64,000 nucleotides of DNA from NCBI RefSeq assembly GCF_047300855.1, contig NZ_CP170197.1:806001-870000 (forward strand), read 5' to 3'. The notes below the pieces were generated by a model, which was given only the letters and a program-made list of their open reading frames with translations, was not told the origin of the DNA and searched no databases. This DNA is from Sulfuriferula sp047300855. GTDB taxonomy: Bacteria; Pseudomonadota; Gammaproteobacteria; Burkholderiales; Sulfuriferulaceae. Shown here one piece after another: positions 42,325 to 51,749 of the stretch (within the stretch, counting starts at the first letter, position 1; each line of letters starts with the position of its first letter). Made by a program: the position numbers and the translations under genes.

Positions 42325-43652
42325 GCTTCGCCAGCCGGTTCACTGGCGAGCGCCGGCTTCTTGCCGCGTTTGCGGCGGCGCTTGGGCGCGCCCTGGGTCT
42401 CGGGCAGCAGCATGGCAGCGCGGGTTTCTTCCGAGGCGTCCTGGAAGGTGGTCCACCAGTCGCCCAGTTCCTGCGCCACTTCGCCGCTCTGCGCGCGCAG
42501 CAGTAAAAAATCGTAACCGGCGCGAAAGCGCGGGTGCGGCAACAGGCGGTAGGGGCGGCTGCCAGAACGCTGTTCGAAGCGCGCCTGCATGCTCCAGATT
42601 TCTTTCATCGTGCCATCCAGGCGGCGCGGTACGGCCAGCCGTTCGCGCTGGCGGTCGAGTACCGTATCCATTGCTTCGAACAATGCAGGCGCAGGTTTTG
42701 TGCCCGCCGCAATACGTGCCTTGTAGTCGCTTTGCAGTTCATGCCAAAGCAGGGTGGCAAACAGGAACGCGGGTGACACCGGTTTGCCCGCCTGCACGCG
42801 CAAGTCGGTATTGTGCAGCGCAGCGGTGATAAAGCGCTCGCCTTCAGGTTGCGCCAGGATGGTATCCAGCAATGGCAATATGCCGTGGTGCAGTCCTTCG
42901 GCACGCAACTGGTGTACGCCACGCAATGCGTGGCCGGACAACAGCAGCTTGAGCATTTCGTCGAACAGACGCGACGGCGGCACATTTTCCAGCAGGTCGG
43001 CCAGTTCCGCCACCGGCGCGCGCGTGGCCTCGTCAATCTTGAAATCCAGCTTGGCTGCGAAGCGAGCCGCACGCAGCATGCGTATCGGGTCCTCCCGATA
43101 GCGTGTGGCGGGGTCGCCGATCATGCGCAGGGTCTTGCGTTCGATGTCCGCAACGCCGCCGCGATAGTCCCAGATTTCCTGGCTGGTGGGATCGTAATAC
43201 AGGGCATTGACAGTGAAATCGCGGCGCTCCGCGTCGTCCTCCTGATTTCCGAACACGTTGTCGCGCACGATGCGGCCGGTTGCATCGGTGGCGCGGTCAT
43301 CATCGTCTTCCGTCACCAGGCCGTTGGAGCGAAACGTGGAGACTTCGATGGTATCCGCCCCGCACATCACATGCACCAGCCGGAAACGCCGCCCGATAAT
43401 GCGCGAACGCCGGAACAGCGCATGCACCTGTTCCGGAGTGGCGTTGGTGGCGACGTCGAAATCCTTGGGGGTCCTGCCGAGCAGCAGGTCACGCACCGCG
43501 CCGCCGACGATGAATGCCGCAAAGCCGCCCTGTTGCAGGGTATCGGTGACTTTCAGCGCGCACGGCAGGATGCGCTCTCGAGTCAGACCGTGTTGTTCGA
43601 GCGGGATTTTTTGCAGGCGGGATTTTTTGGCGGCAGCGGTTTTTTTTGCCAA
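42321..43652 (-). CDS. pcnB: Poly(A) polymerase I; N-terminus probably frameshifted
   Basis: 443 aa as read from a TTG at 43652. QGGFAAFIVGGAVRDLLLGRTPKDFDVATNATPEQV is the nucleotidyltransferase core, with the DFD aspartates, and IIGRRFRLVHV follows; the end is Arg/Lys-rich (KRRRKRGKKPALA). The usual N-terminus MIARLIQRVFGK is present in another frame from ATG 43680, and the frames meet at an A8 run (43640-43647). One base fewer there would join them. So the true start is likely 43680, with either a sequence error or slippage. It opens the folK-panB operon. Confidence 0.95.
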   Translation of the reverse strand: MAKKTAAAKKSRLQKIPLEQHGLTRERILPCALKVTDTLQQGGFAAFIVGGAVRDLLLGRTPKDFDVATNATPEQVHALFRRSRIIGRRFRLVHVMCGADTIEVSTFRSNGLVTEDDDDRATDATGRIVRDNVFGNQEDDAERRDFTVNALYYDPTSQEIWDYRGGVADIERKTLRMIGDPATRYREDPIRMLRAARFAAKLDFKIDEATRAPVAELADLLENVPPSRLFDEMLKLLLSGHALRGVHQLRAEGLHHGILPLLDTILAQPEGERFITAALHNTDLRVQAGKPVSPAFLFATLLWHELQSDYKARIAAGTKPAPALFEAMDTVLDRQRERLAVPRRLDGTMKEIWSMQARFEQRSGSRPYRLLPHPRFRAGYDFLLLRAQSGEVAQELGDWWTTFQDASEETRAAMLLPETQGAPKRRRKRGKKPALASEPAGEA

Positions 43653-43954
43653 ATACGCGCTGAATCAAGCGTGCGATCATCGAATCGCCGGGGACAGGCC
43701 GAAAAGTGGGAAGGTATATAAAATCATGTCAGGTGGGAGTGCGCGGCAATCCAAATTGCGGATTATACACTGAGTCATATGGGCTGAGACCGCGCCGGAT
43801 CGGAGCTCTGCCTGGTTCGGCGACGCGCACCGGCATGTCCTGCACCGCCTTGACGGGTGCATGCAACAGCCAAATCGGCTAACATCAATGCAGGCAAGCC
43901 GTTTGCCAGGCTACGCATGATTCAATTACCGCTTTTTTTAACGCTCAGGAAAAC

Positions 43955-44365
43955 ATGTACTCAACTGTAGAACTCGCCGAAATTGCCTTTTATCAGGCTT
44001 TTGAGGATGCCAAGGTCGAGGCCATGATGGCTGTCTGGTCAAGCACGGCGGAGATCAGTTGCATTCATCCGACGGGTCCGGTGCTGGTGGGCGTCGATGC
44101 GATACGCAAGAGCTGGCAACAGATTTTTGCCGGTGGCAGCGGGGTGACGGTACAGGTCAATGTGCTGCGTGAATACGCCAGCGCTACGCAGGTAGTGCAT
44201 CTGGTCGAGGAGCTGCTGACCGTGACGGGAAACACGGCGCAACAGGGGCATGTGCTCGCCACGAACGTGTATCAACTGGAGGATGACGGTTGGCGTCTGG
44301 TAGCGCATCACGGCACCCCCGCGCCGCATCCCCAGACCACCGGCAAGGCGCCGACCCTGCATTGA
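43955..44365 (+). CDS. SnoaL/NTF2-like domain protein
   Basis: 136 aa. A ketosteroid-isomerase-like cone fold is suggested: TVELAEIAFYQAFEDAKVEAMMAVWSS at the start, SCIHPTGPVLVGVDAIRKSWQQIFAGG, and GHVLATNVYQLEDDGWRLVAHHGTPAP at the end, a layout typical of DUF4440/SnoaL proteins. AGGA lies before the ATG. Gene starts 275 bases from the pcnB start on the opposite strand; the 43681-43954 space holds no gene. Function unknown. Confidence 0.85.
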   Translation: MYSTVELAEIAFYQAFEDAKVEAMMAVWSSTAEISCIHPTGPVLVGVDAIRKSWQQIFAGGSGVTVQVNVLREYASATQVVHLVEELLTVTGNTAQQGHVLATNVYQLEDDGWRLVAHHGTPAPHPQTTGKAPTLH

Positions 44366-44521
44366 AGGGGCAACCGGGGCATTGGGTCGTAGTGTCGCGC
44401 CATGTGCCAAGTTTCAACTCAGGCCGTTTTGATATACTGGCAACAATGAATCCGGAAATAAATCCCTCTGCTGCGAAACCGGCTGGCAGTGGTTCATGCG
44501 CGACCTGCCGGAATAGATGCC

Positions 44522-45493
44522 ATGCCATACCGTGTCACTGAATATCAGGCACCTGCCTGGTTGCCGGGCGGCGACTTACAAACCATCTACCCCTATTTCT
44601 TTGCGCCGGTTGCTCAAATGGACTATCGGCGCGAGCGCTGGGAACTGCCGGATGACGATTTTCTCGACCTCGACTGGATGGACGCGGCCGCGGATGCGCC
44701 GCTGGTGGTGTTGTTTCACGGTCTGGAAGGCAACTCGCGCGGGTTTTATGCACTGGCCCTGATGCATGCAGTCAAGCAGCGCGGATGGCGCGGCGTCGTG
44801 GTGAATTTTCGCGGCTGTTCGGGCGAACCCAATCGACTCCCGCGCGCCTATTTTGCCGGCGACAGTGCCGAGATCGATTACGTTCTCAAGCGCCTGCAGC
44901 TGAAGAACGGCCATGCTGCAGTGTATGCGGCCGGCGTGTCACTGGGAGGAAATGCCCTGCTCAAATGGCTGGGTGAAATGGGCGAAAATGCCATGGCGCT
45001 GATCACCCGCGCGGTGGCGATTTCCGCGCCGCTGGATCTTACCGTTGCCGGACATAGCCTGGACAAAGGCATTAACCGCTATACCTACACTGCAAAATTT
45101 TTATACACGCTCAAGCAAAAGGCGCTGCAAAAACTCGACGCCTATCCGGCCTTGTATGCACGCGAACAGGTCAAGGCCGTCTCCTCGCTGTACGCCTTCG
45201 ATGACCTGGTGACGGCGCCGTTGCATGGCTATCAGGGCGCGGACGATTACTGGCGGCGCGCGTCCAGCAAACCGGGCTTGATTCATGTACGCGTGCCTAC
45301 TTTGCTCATCAACGCGCGTAATGACCCGTTCATGCCAGGCACAGCGCTGCCCGGTGCTGGCGAAGTTTCACCTGCGATTACCCTGGATTTCCCGGCGCAA
45401 GGCGGTCATGTAGGATTTCTGCAAGGGCCTTTCCCCGGCAATGTGAATTGGCTACCGCAACGGGCGCTGGGTTTTTTTGAGACCGGCCAATGA
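44522..45493 (+). CDS. YheT-family alpha/beta hydrolase
   Basis: 323 aa from ATG 44522. YQAPAWLPGGDLQTIYPYFF is the family opening; PLVVLFHGLEGNSRGFYALALM carries the oxyanion loop, AGVSLGGNALLKWLGE the nucleophile elbow Ser, LLINARNDPFMPG the acid, and PAQGGHVGFLQG the His. The E. coli YheT relative acts on small esters or fatty amides, without a firm assignment. It is followed by phosphomannomutase 85 bases on. Confidence 0.92.
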   Translation: MPYRVTEYQAPAWLPGGDLQTIYPYFFAPVAQMDYRRERWELPDDDFLDLDWMDAAADAPLVVLFHGLEGNSRGFYALALMHAVKQRGWRGVVVNFRGCSGEPNRLPRAYFAGDSAEIDYVLKRLQLKNGHAAVYAAGVSLGGNALLKWLGEMGENAMALITRAVAISAPLDLTVAGHSLDKGINRYTYTAKFLYTLKQKALQKLDAYPALYAREQVKAVSSLYAFDDLVTAPLHGYQGADDYWRRASSKPGLIHVRVPTLLINARNDPFMPGTALPGAGEVSPAITLDFPAQGGHVGFLQGPFPGNVNWLPQRALGFFETGQ

Positions 45494-45578
45494 CGACAAC
45501 GTCACACAGGTAGAATAGTCTGACCATAACCACACAATTCAGCCGCGTGCGTTCTTATTTTTATTATCAGGAGTTCTC

Positions 45579-46955
45579 ATGACTACATTTCCAAAAGAAA
45601 TTTTCAAGGCTTACGATATTCGCGGCATCGTCGGTAAAACACTCACCCCGGAGATCGTCGAGGCCATCGGTCACGCGATTGGTTCGGAAGCGGCTGCACG
45701 CAGCCAGACCGCTATCTGCATCGGCCGCGACGGACGTTTGTCGGGCCCGGAACTGGCCGCAGCGCTGGCGCGCGGCATACAGAAGGCCGGCATCGACGTG
45801 ATCGATCTGGGCATGGTGGCCACACCGATGACCTATTTCGCGGCTTACGAGCTCGACACGCATTCCGCCGTGATGGTCACCGGCAGCCACAACCCGCCCG
45901 ACTACAACGGCTTGAAGATGGTTTTAGGCGGTGAGACCCTGTCCGGCGACACCATCCAGGCGCTGCGACTGCGGCTGGAGAACAACGACCTCGCGCAAGG
46001 CAGCGGCCTATACAGCCAGCACGACATTGCACCCGCCTATCTGGATCGCATCGCCGGCGACATCAAGCTGGCACGCCCGATGAAAATCATCGTCGACGCC
46101 GGCAATGGTGTGCCCGGCGCGTTCGGCCCGGAACTGTACCGCCGCCTGGGTTGCACGGTGGAGGAGATGTTCTGCGAGGTGGACGGCAACTTTCCCAATC
46201 ACCATCCCGATCCGTCGCAGCCGAAAAACCTGGTGGACCTGATCGCCCGGCTGAAAACCAGCGACGCGGAAATCGGTCTCGCCTTCGACGGCGACGGCGA
46301 CCGCCTGGGCGTGGTCACCAAGGACGGCAGCATCATCTTCCCGGATCGCCAACTGATGCTGTTCGCCGATGATGTATTGAGCCGCAACCCGGATGCCGAG
46401 ATCATTTTCGACGTGAAATCCACGCGCAAGCTGTTCGACTGGATCCGCGCGCGCGGCGGACGTCCGCTGCTGTGGAAAACAGGCCACAGTTTCATCAAGG
46501 CCAAAATGAAGGAAACCGGCGCGCTGCTGGCCGGGGAGATGTCCGGTCATATCTTTTTCAAGGAGCGCTGGTACGGCTTCGACGACGGCATGTATGCCGG
46601 GGCGCGCCTGCTCGAATACCTGAGCAGGCAGGCTGATATCAACGCCACCCTGCATGGCCTGCCGGACACCGTGAATACCCCGGAACTCAACATCACCATG
46701 GCCGAAGGCGAACATTATGTGCTGATGGACAAGCTGCAAAAAAACGCGCGTTTCCCGGATGCCCGCGAAATCATCACCCTGGACGGCTTGCGCGTGGAAT
46801 ACGCCGACGGCTTCGGCCTAGCGCGGCCTTCCAATACCACGCCGGTGATCGTGTTGCGCTTCGAGGCGGATACCCAGGCCGGCATCGAACGCATCCAGGC
46901 CGATTTCCGGCGCGTGCTGCACGAGGCCGCACCGGCGCTGGCGTTGCCGTTCTGA
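45579..46955 (+). CDS. algC: Phosphomannomutase/phosphoglucomutase
   Basis: 458 aa. IFKAYDIRGIVGKTL, the phosphoserine loop VMVTGSHNPPDYNGLKMV, the Mg loop LAFDGDGDRLGVV, the sugar loop GEMSGHIFFKERWYGFDDGMYA and the phosphate site RPSNTTPVIVLRFEA are all there. It converts mannose-6-P and glucose-6-P to the 1-phosphates for LPS or exopolysaccharide. CAGGAG lies eight bases before the ATG. The following mog gene starts eight bases after its stop. Confidence 0.96.
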   Translation: MTTFPKEIFKAYDIRGIVGKTLTPEIVEAIGHAIGSEAAARSQTAICIGRDGRLSGPELAAALARGIQKAGIDVIDLGMVATPMTYFAAYELDTHSAVMVTGSHNPPDYNGLKMVLGGETLSGDTIQALRLRLENNDLAQGSGLYSQHDIAPAYLDRIAGDIKLARPMKIIVDAGNGVPGAFGPELYRRLGCTVEEMFCEVDGNFPNHHPDPSQPKNLVDLIARLKTSDAEIGLAFDGDGDRLGVVTKDGSIIFPDRQLMLFADDVLSRNPDAEIIFDVKSTRKLFDWIRARGGRPLLWKTGHSFIKAKMKETGALLAGEMSGHIFFKERWYGFDDGMYAGARLLEYLSRQADINATLHGLPDTVNTPELNITMAEGEHYVLMDKLQKNARFPDAREIITLDGLRVEYADGFGLARPSNTTPVIVLRFEADTQAGIERIQADFRRVLHEAAPALALPF

Positions 46956-46962
46956 GGCGGCC

Positions 46963-47505
46963 ATGGATACGATTCATATCGGCCTGGTTTCCATCTCCGA
47001 CCGCGCTTCCAGCGGCGTGTACGAAGACAAGGGTATTCCCGCGCTGAAAGAATGGCTGGAAGCCGCATTGCATAACCCATGCAGCTTCGACACCCGGCTG
47101 ATTCCCGATGAACAGCCGCTGATCGAAGCCACGCTGAAAGAACTGGCCGACCAATGCGCTTGCGCGCTCATTCTCACCACCGGCGGTACCGGCCCGGCGC
47201 CGCGCGATGTGACGCCGGAAGCCACGCGCGCTGTAGCGGATAAGGAGCTGCCCGGATTTGGCGAGGCGATGCGCGCAGTGGGCCTGAAATATGTACCCAC
47301 CGCCATCCTGTCGCGCCAGGTCGGCGTAGTGCGCGGTACCAGCCTGATCCTGAATTTGCCGGGCCAGCCCAAGGCGATCAAGGAAACACTGGATGGCGTG
47401 TTTGCGGCCGTGCCCTATTGCGTGGACCTGATCGGCGGGCCTTATATGGAAACCCGGGAAGACGTGATTAAGGCATTTCGGCCGAAGAGTGCGCAAAAAC
47501 CTTAG
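46963..47505 (+). CDS. mog: Molybdopterin adenylyltransferase
   Basis: 180 aa. IGLVSISDRASSGVYEDKGIPALKEWL, LILTTGGTGPAPRDVTPEAT and FGEAMRAVGLKYVPTAILSRQVGVVRGTSLILNLPGQPKAIKE are the MogA pattern; Asp and Thr in TGGTGPAPRD bind molybdopterin. It adenylates molybdopterin for metal loading. It lies eight bases after algC. Confidence 0.96.
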   Translation: MDTIHIGLVSISDRASSGVYEDKGIPALKEWLEAALHNPCSFDTRLIPDEQPLIEATLKELADQCACALILTTGGTGPAPRDVTPEATRAVADKELPGFGEAMRAVGLKYVPTAILSRQVGVVRGTSLILNLPGQPKAIKETLDGVFAAVPYCVDLIGGPYMETREDVIKAFRPKSAQKP

Positions 47506-47834
47506 CGATTGAATAGCATGGATCACCTGTCGAGGGCGAGTTTAGTGCAAGGGACGGGAACAGGTAGTGAAAAATAATGGTGGTTTGTCCCCGATTTGCA
47601 CTCGCCAAACGCACGCGACGATATAAGCGGCGCTAAAACAGGATGAAGCACTTGATCCATTGCAGATATTGCGTTTGCGTGCGGATAACTGCAATGCTTG
47701 AAGCGGATTTTTCCCCCACTTGATCCAGCAATTTAGGCGCTGTTAACGGTGAAGAAATTTCCATAGTTCGTAGGATAGGCTAAAATAATGCAACACAATG
47801 GAATTGTTACAATTTTAATTTTTAAAATAAAAAT
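47506..47834. other. AT-rich intergenic space, no gene seen
   Basis: From mog to the DUF2971 gene the base use shifts from GC-rich to AT-rich at about 47750, which may mark the edge of transferred DNA. It holds promoter-like AT blocks (TTGTTACAAT and TAAAAT around 47783-47830) and no convincing frame. Confidence 0.5.
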
Positions 47835-47882
47835 AGGCAGATATTATTTGACGCAATATCTTGCGTCAAATAATAGCTGCCT
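47835..47882. repeat. Long hairpin upstream of the DUF2971 gene
   Basis: AGGCAG plus TATTATTTGACGCAA (47842-47856) pairs perfectly with TTGCGTCAAATAATA (47861-47875) and CTGCCT (47877-47882), with one A/G mismatch and a TATC loop. The stem is 21 of 22 pairs and ends 18 bases before the ATG. Confidence 0.9.
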
Positions 47883-47900
47883 ACATTACGTTAGCCATTT

Positions 47901-48851
47901 ATGGATTTCACATCACCTAAAGAGAATCGATTTGGTTTTTTAAGAGCCCGTTTTGACACTGATTACAAACGTAAACATTTCGATATCGATTTGTTTTCCT
48001 ATAGCGGGTCAACTATTAGTCATTACACTGACTTAAATGGGCTATATGGAATAGTCGAATCTGGTGGTTTTTGGTTATCTGATCATAGGTTTTTGAATGA
48101 TAGTGAGGAATTTGAAAATGGGAGAAAGTTAACAAAGAGCCTTCTGGAAAGGCTCTCAAAAAAACGCCGTTATAGCGAATTTTATGAAATTTTGAGCGGA
48201 GCTATCTCGCAAATAGAAAATTATTGCGAACAAGCATATTACGTCTGCTCTTTTTCAAAAAGAGGGGATAGTCTAGATCAATGGAGGTCGTATGCAAGAA
48301 ATGGTCAAGGTATATCAATTACCTTTGACAATAGTAGAAAATCGCTAAGTCATTTTTTTGCCATGCCAATACTATCAGTTAGCAAAGTAATTTATGAAGA
48401 TGTTGAAAAGGTGAAAATACTGCTAAGAACAATTAGAAAATATAAATATGAGTACCATTTAGATAAGAAACATGGAAACGATGTTGATGTACAAGCCTGG
48501 GTGACTGATCTATCCACATGGCTTGCAATGGAATTTATTCACTTTAAACACCCTGAATATTCTTCTGAGCAGGAAGTAAGGCTTATCGTCGCCACAGACC
48601 ATTTGCACCATTTTAATGATGTAAAGCATCGCGTCAGTAAAGATAGAATAGTGCCGTACATAAGCTCAAAAGATATATACAACAGTTCATTTGTGGAGCA
48701 TGTAGGCACTGAATTACTTCCAATCTTAGAGGTTAGGGTCGGACCTACTGTAAATCAAGAGTTGACGGCAAAAAGTATAAAAGAATATCTTGCTAGAAAA
48801 GGGTATGCATCGGTTAAAGTCATTCAATCAAACGTTCCATACAGGGGTTAA
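47901..48851 (+). CDS. DUF2971 family protein
   Basis: 316 aa. Features of DUF2971: HYTDLNGLYGIVESGGFWLSDHRFLNDSEEFENG near 40-75, YYVCSFSKRGDSLDQWRSYARNGQGISITFD near 110-140, FIHFKHPEYSSEQEVRLIV near 215. The family is of unknown activity and often sits in phage-defence or mobile regions. The gene is AT-rich, unlike both flanks, and lacks a Shine-Dalgarno site. A strong hairpin lies just upstream and repeats of transposase type lie just after. Likely acquired. Confidence 0.85.
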   Translation: MDFTSPKENRFGFLRARFDTDYKRKHFDIDLFSYSGSTISHYTDLNGLYGIVESGGFWLSDHRFLNDSEEFENGRKLTKSLLERLSKKRRYSEFYEILSGAISQIENYCEQAYYVCSFSKRGDSLDQWRSYARNGQGISITFDNSRKSLSHFFAMPILSVSKVIYEDVEKVKILLRTIRKYKYEYHLDKKHGNDVDVQAWVTDLSTWLAMEFIHFKHPEYSSEQEVRLIVATDHLHHFNDVKHRVSKDRIVPYISSKDIYNSSFVEHVGTELLPILEVRVGPTVNQELTAKSIKEYLARKGYASVKVIQSNVPYRG

Positions 48852-48875
48852 CCCTCCATATATGGACTCCCTCCA

Positions 48876-48988
48876 AAGCAACGGGGTCAGGTCTTGCAGT
48901 GCAACATCCACTCACGTTTTACATCCAGAAAATATGTTAATGCAAGACCTGACCCCGTCGTTTTCGCAAGACCTGACCCCGTCGCTTT
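48876..48988. repeat. RAYT/REP-type inverted repeats
   Basis: AAGCAACGGGGTCAGGTCTTGC at about 48876-48897 is inverted as GCAAGACCTGACCCCGTCG at 48942-48960 and again at 48966-48984. The last copy also mirrors the GCTTT end. GGGGTCAGGTCTTGC repeats are known around REP-associated tyrosine transposases; the remnant at 51113 is of that family. Confidence 0.8.
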
Positions 48989-49008
48989 ACGCTAACGCAG
49001 CGATTAAA

Positions 49009-50895
49009 TCAGCTTTTCCTGTCTTCCCAAGCAGCAACCCAAGGCATCACCTCGTATGCCGGCATCGGTTTGGCAAACCAGTATCCTTGGGCTTCGTTGC
49101 ATTGACACGCCATCAAAATAGCCAGTTCCGCATCGCTTTCGGCCCCTTCCGCAAGCACTTCCATCGATAGATTGTGCGCCAGTGAGGTGATCGCGCGCAC
49201 GATCGACTCGTTGGCCGGTATGTGGTCGATTCCTTGAACAAAAGACTGATCGATTTTGAGTCGATCAATAGGAAATCGTCTCAGGTAATTCAGGCTGGAG
49301 AAGCCTGTGCCGAAGTCGTCGATCGCCAGAAAAATCCCCATACGCTTCAATTCGTTCAGAATGGCTAGCACAGCGCCGACGTTGTGCATCACGATGCTTT
49401 CCGTCAGTTCGAGTTCGATATGGCTGGGCGCGATACCGGTTTCGTTCAGAATCGCCCGCACTTGCTCGACGAAATCCGCCTGACGGAACTCGAGGGCGGA
49501 AATATTGATGGAGACCCTTAGTGTTGCGTGATGGGCGTCGATCCATTGCCGGCATTGCCGGCAGGCTTCGCGCAGAACCCAGCGTCCGATTTCCACAATC
49601 AAACCATTTTCTTCGGCTGTCGGAATGAAATGTACCGGAGACAGCAACCCGTGCTTGGGATGGCGCCAGCGGATCAGCGCCTCCACGCCGACCATCTGGT
49701 TTGTAGCCAGACAGATCTGCGGTTGATAATGCAACACAAATTCGTTGTTTCTGAGTGCTGCCCGCAGGTCGCTCTCCAATGACATGCGATCAGGACTGTA
49801 AATCGAAAGACCTGGAATATATTCCTGGAAACCATTTCGACCTTTGGTTTTCGCTTCGTACATGGCGGTATCAGCCTTGGCGAAGAGGCCATCGATTTCG
49901 GCATCGTCGGACGGAAAGATCGAGGTGCCGACACTGACGGTGACGTATAGCTCCTTGCCCATCACCTGGAACGGCTCTCTCATGGAATCGACAACGCGCT
50001 TGGACAGCATGCTGATTGAGCCCGCGTCTTGCGGCGTATCCATCAATATCGCAAACTCATCGCCGCCCAGGCGGCCCACCGTATCGCAATCCCGGGAACA
50101 GGATTGCAGGCGCTCGGCCAGGGCGACGAGGAGTAGGTCGCCGAAACGGTGTCCCATAGAATCGTTGATCTGCTTGAAGCGATCCACGTCGATAAACAGC
50201 AGTCCGACCAGCGTATCCTTGCGAACCGCTTCCCGGCACGCCTGCGTGAGGCGATCGTTGAACAGCATTCTGTTCGGAATTTTGGTCAACTGATCGTAGT
50301 GCGCCAGGTAATATAGCTCGTCCTGTTTGCGATGAGTGATGTCCTGGAGCAGGTCATGCCCATTGGCGATGCCGGCGTATTGTTGGTTCTGGGTCACGAT
50401 GAATCCGCTCACCATGTGTTGCATTCCGGCATCGATGATGATCTGGGCGACGTCATCGATGCTGCTTGCTGCGTCTACCATGATTGGGGTTTTGCTCTGG
50501 TACGTCATCTGCTTTGTGTTCAGGAAATGGACGATGGTTTTATTGCCGTACACTTCCCGGACGTAAGGACGGCTGAAAAATTCCAGAAAAATGTGCCGAT
50601 CGAGAAGGGTGATCGCCTTGTTCGCGGAATCCACCACCGGCAGGGCATAGAGGCTTTCTTCGTCCAGGAAGCGGCTCACTATGTCCATGCAGATGGTGGT
50701 TGTCGCGACCGGCGATACATATCTGAGCAGGCGACGAACAGACGGGCTGTCGGGCAATTCAGAGGCGACGATGTTAGGGTATCGGTCCATTCTTGTTCCG
50801 TTCCTCGGTCTTGCTGATTCTTCCGCAACCATGGATGCCAGACTATTTTGATCCAGTGCGGGGTGGTACTTGATTGAGGTCAGGTCATCGAGCAT
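49009..50895 (-). CDS. CBS-domain GGDEF-EAL c-di-GMP protein
   Basis: 628 aa, no membrane helices. Residues about 50-190 carry a CBS pair (VSPVATTTICMDIVSRFLDEESLYALPVVD, TPIMVDAASSIDDVAQIIIDAG). GGDEF 195-360 has RLGGDEFAIL intact near residue 275, with DRFKQINDSMGHRFGD. EAL 375-620 is full: EALIRWRHP near 402, LELTES, IDDFGTGFSSL, LKIDQSFV, VLAEGAESD (A for V). Both activities are possible. The CBS pair may bind adenine nucleotides and tie c-di-GMP to energy state. It ends in the accessory patch. Confidence 0.93.
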   Translation of the reverse strand: MLDDLTSIKYHPALDQNSLASMVAEESARPRNGTRMDRYPNIVASELPDSPSVRRLLRYVSPVATTTICMDIVSRFLDEESLYALPVVDSANKAITLLDRHIFLEFFSRPYVREVYGNKTIVHFLNTKQMTYQSKTPIMVDAASSIDDVAQIIIDAGMQHMVSGFIVTQNQQYAGIANGHDLLQDITHRKQDELYYLAHYDQLTKIPNRMLFNDRLTQACREAVRKDTLVGLLFIDVDRFKQINDSMGHRFGDLLLVALAERLQSCSRDCDTVGRLGGDEFAILMDTPQDAGSISMLSKRVVDSMREPFQVMGKELYVTVSVGTSIFPSDDAEIDGLFAKADTAMYEAKTKGRNGFQEYIPGLSIYSPDRMSLESDLRAALRNNEFVLHYQPQICLATNQMVGVEALIRWRHPKHGLLSPVHFIPTAEENGLIVEIGRWVLREACRQCRQWIDAHHATLRVSINISALEFRQADFVEQVRAILNETGIAPSHIELELTESIVMHNVGAVLAILNELKRMGIFLAIDDFGTGFSSLNYLRRFPIDRLKIDQSFVQGIDHIPANESIVRAITSLAHNLSMEVLAEGAESDAELAILMACQCNEAQGYWFAKPMPAYEVMPWVAAWEDRKS

Positions 50896-51112
50896 ATTGT
50901 TCTTTCTTGTAGATTAGGCCATGCCAGATTGGTACGCTTTTACATCTCGTTTGCATAGGTCAAGACGCAATATGCTATGGCTGTATTGCATTCTTATTAC
51001 TCAGCATGGATGCGCATTGAAAATTGATCAGCCTGCGGCCCCTCGTATGTACCAAACCGAAAGGACCTCTTGTAAATCGTCCACCTGAATTGACTCGACT
51101 TTTGCATTTAGC

Positions 51113-51577
51113 ATGGTGAAGCGGCTGGAAGCTTGGCCGTGGGGCAGCAACCTCGCCACCTGCGCTCAGGCGCCTGCGCCGGAGTGGTTGCAGACCGACT
51201 GGATCCTGGCGCAATTAGGGCGCCAGCGCAGCCGCGTGATCCGGAAACGCGTGGCGTTCGTGCATGAAGGTGCGCGCTTGCCGAGCGTGTGGTCACAGTT
51301 GCAGGGTCAGATTTATCTGGGCTCGGAACCATTCGTGAAAAAGATGCAGATGCAAATCGAAAAGAAACCGGCGCTGGATGAAATCCCGCGTGCGCAGCGG
51401 CGCGGGCTGACCCGGCCGCTGGCGGATTTCGAGCGGCGCTACGACCGCAACGCGGCGATGGCGTGCGCGTACCGGTCAGGCCAGCACACCATGGCTGCGA
51501 TCGCCCGGCACTTCGGCGTCCACTACTCGACGGTGACCAGAATGGTCAGCGCGTATGAAGATTCAGGAAAGCGTTGA
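51113..51577 (+). pseudogene. C-terminal remnant of a RAYT (Y1) transposase
   Basis: Frame of 154 codons. MVKRLEAWPWGSNLAT, WLQTDWILAQLG, FVHEGARLPSVWSQLQGQIYLGSEPFVKKMQ and the ending RSGQHTMAAIARHFGVHYSTVTRMVSAYE match the C-terminal half of REP-associated tyrosine transposases. The N-terminal catalytic HUH/Tyr domain is absent, and upstream sequence does not continue it. So it is a stump, in keeping with the repeats at 48876-48988. Confidence 0.85.
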
Positions 51578-51658
51578 CGTTTTGGTCACGGTGTTTTGTG
51601 AAGAACATGCAAACCCTGTATGGACTGAATAGGTAGATCAACTGTCTCCGGATGCCTG

Positions 51659-51749
51659 ATTCCAATTTGCAATAAAACCGATTACCGCGTTGGCTTCGTC
51701 ATCGCCCCCTCCTCGCCGCCTTGCTCTCCTTTCTATTGCGAATTGGAAT
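51659..51749. repeat. Small element with 16-bp terminal inverted repeats
   Basis: ATTCCAATTTGCAATA (51659-51674) and TATTGCGAATTGGAAT (51734-51749) are inverted with one mismatch, 91 bases end to end. It has no frame and lies between the RAYT remnant and the OmpA gene. It looks like a MITE or REP unit. Confidence 0.65.

Noticed and set aside
44446..44541. 31-codon Cys-rich frame before the YheT-type gene
   Set aside because: Overlaps the hydrolase start in another frame with no clear ribosome site or similarity.
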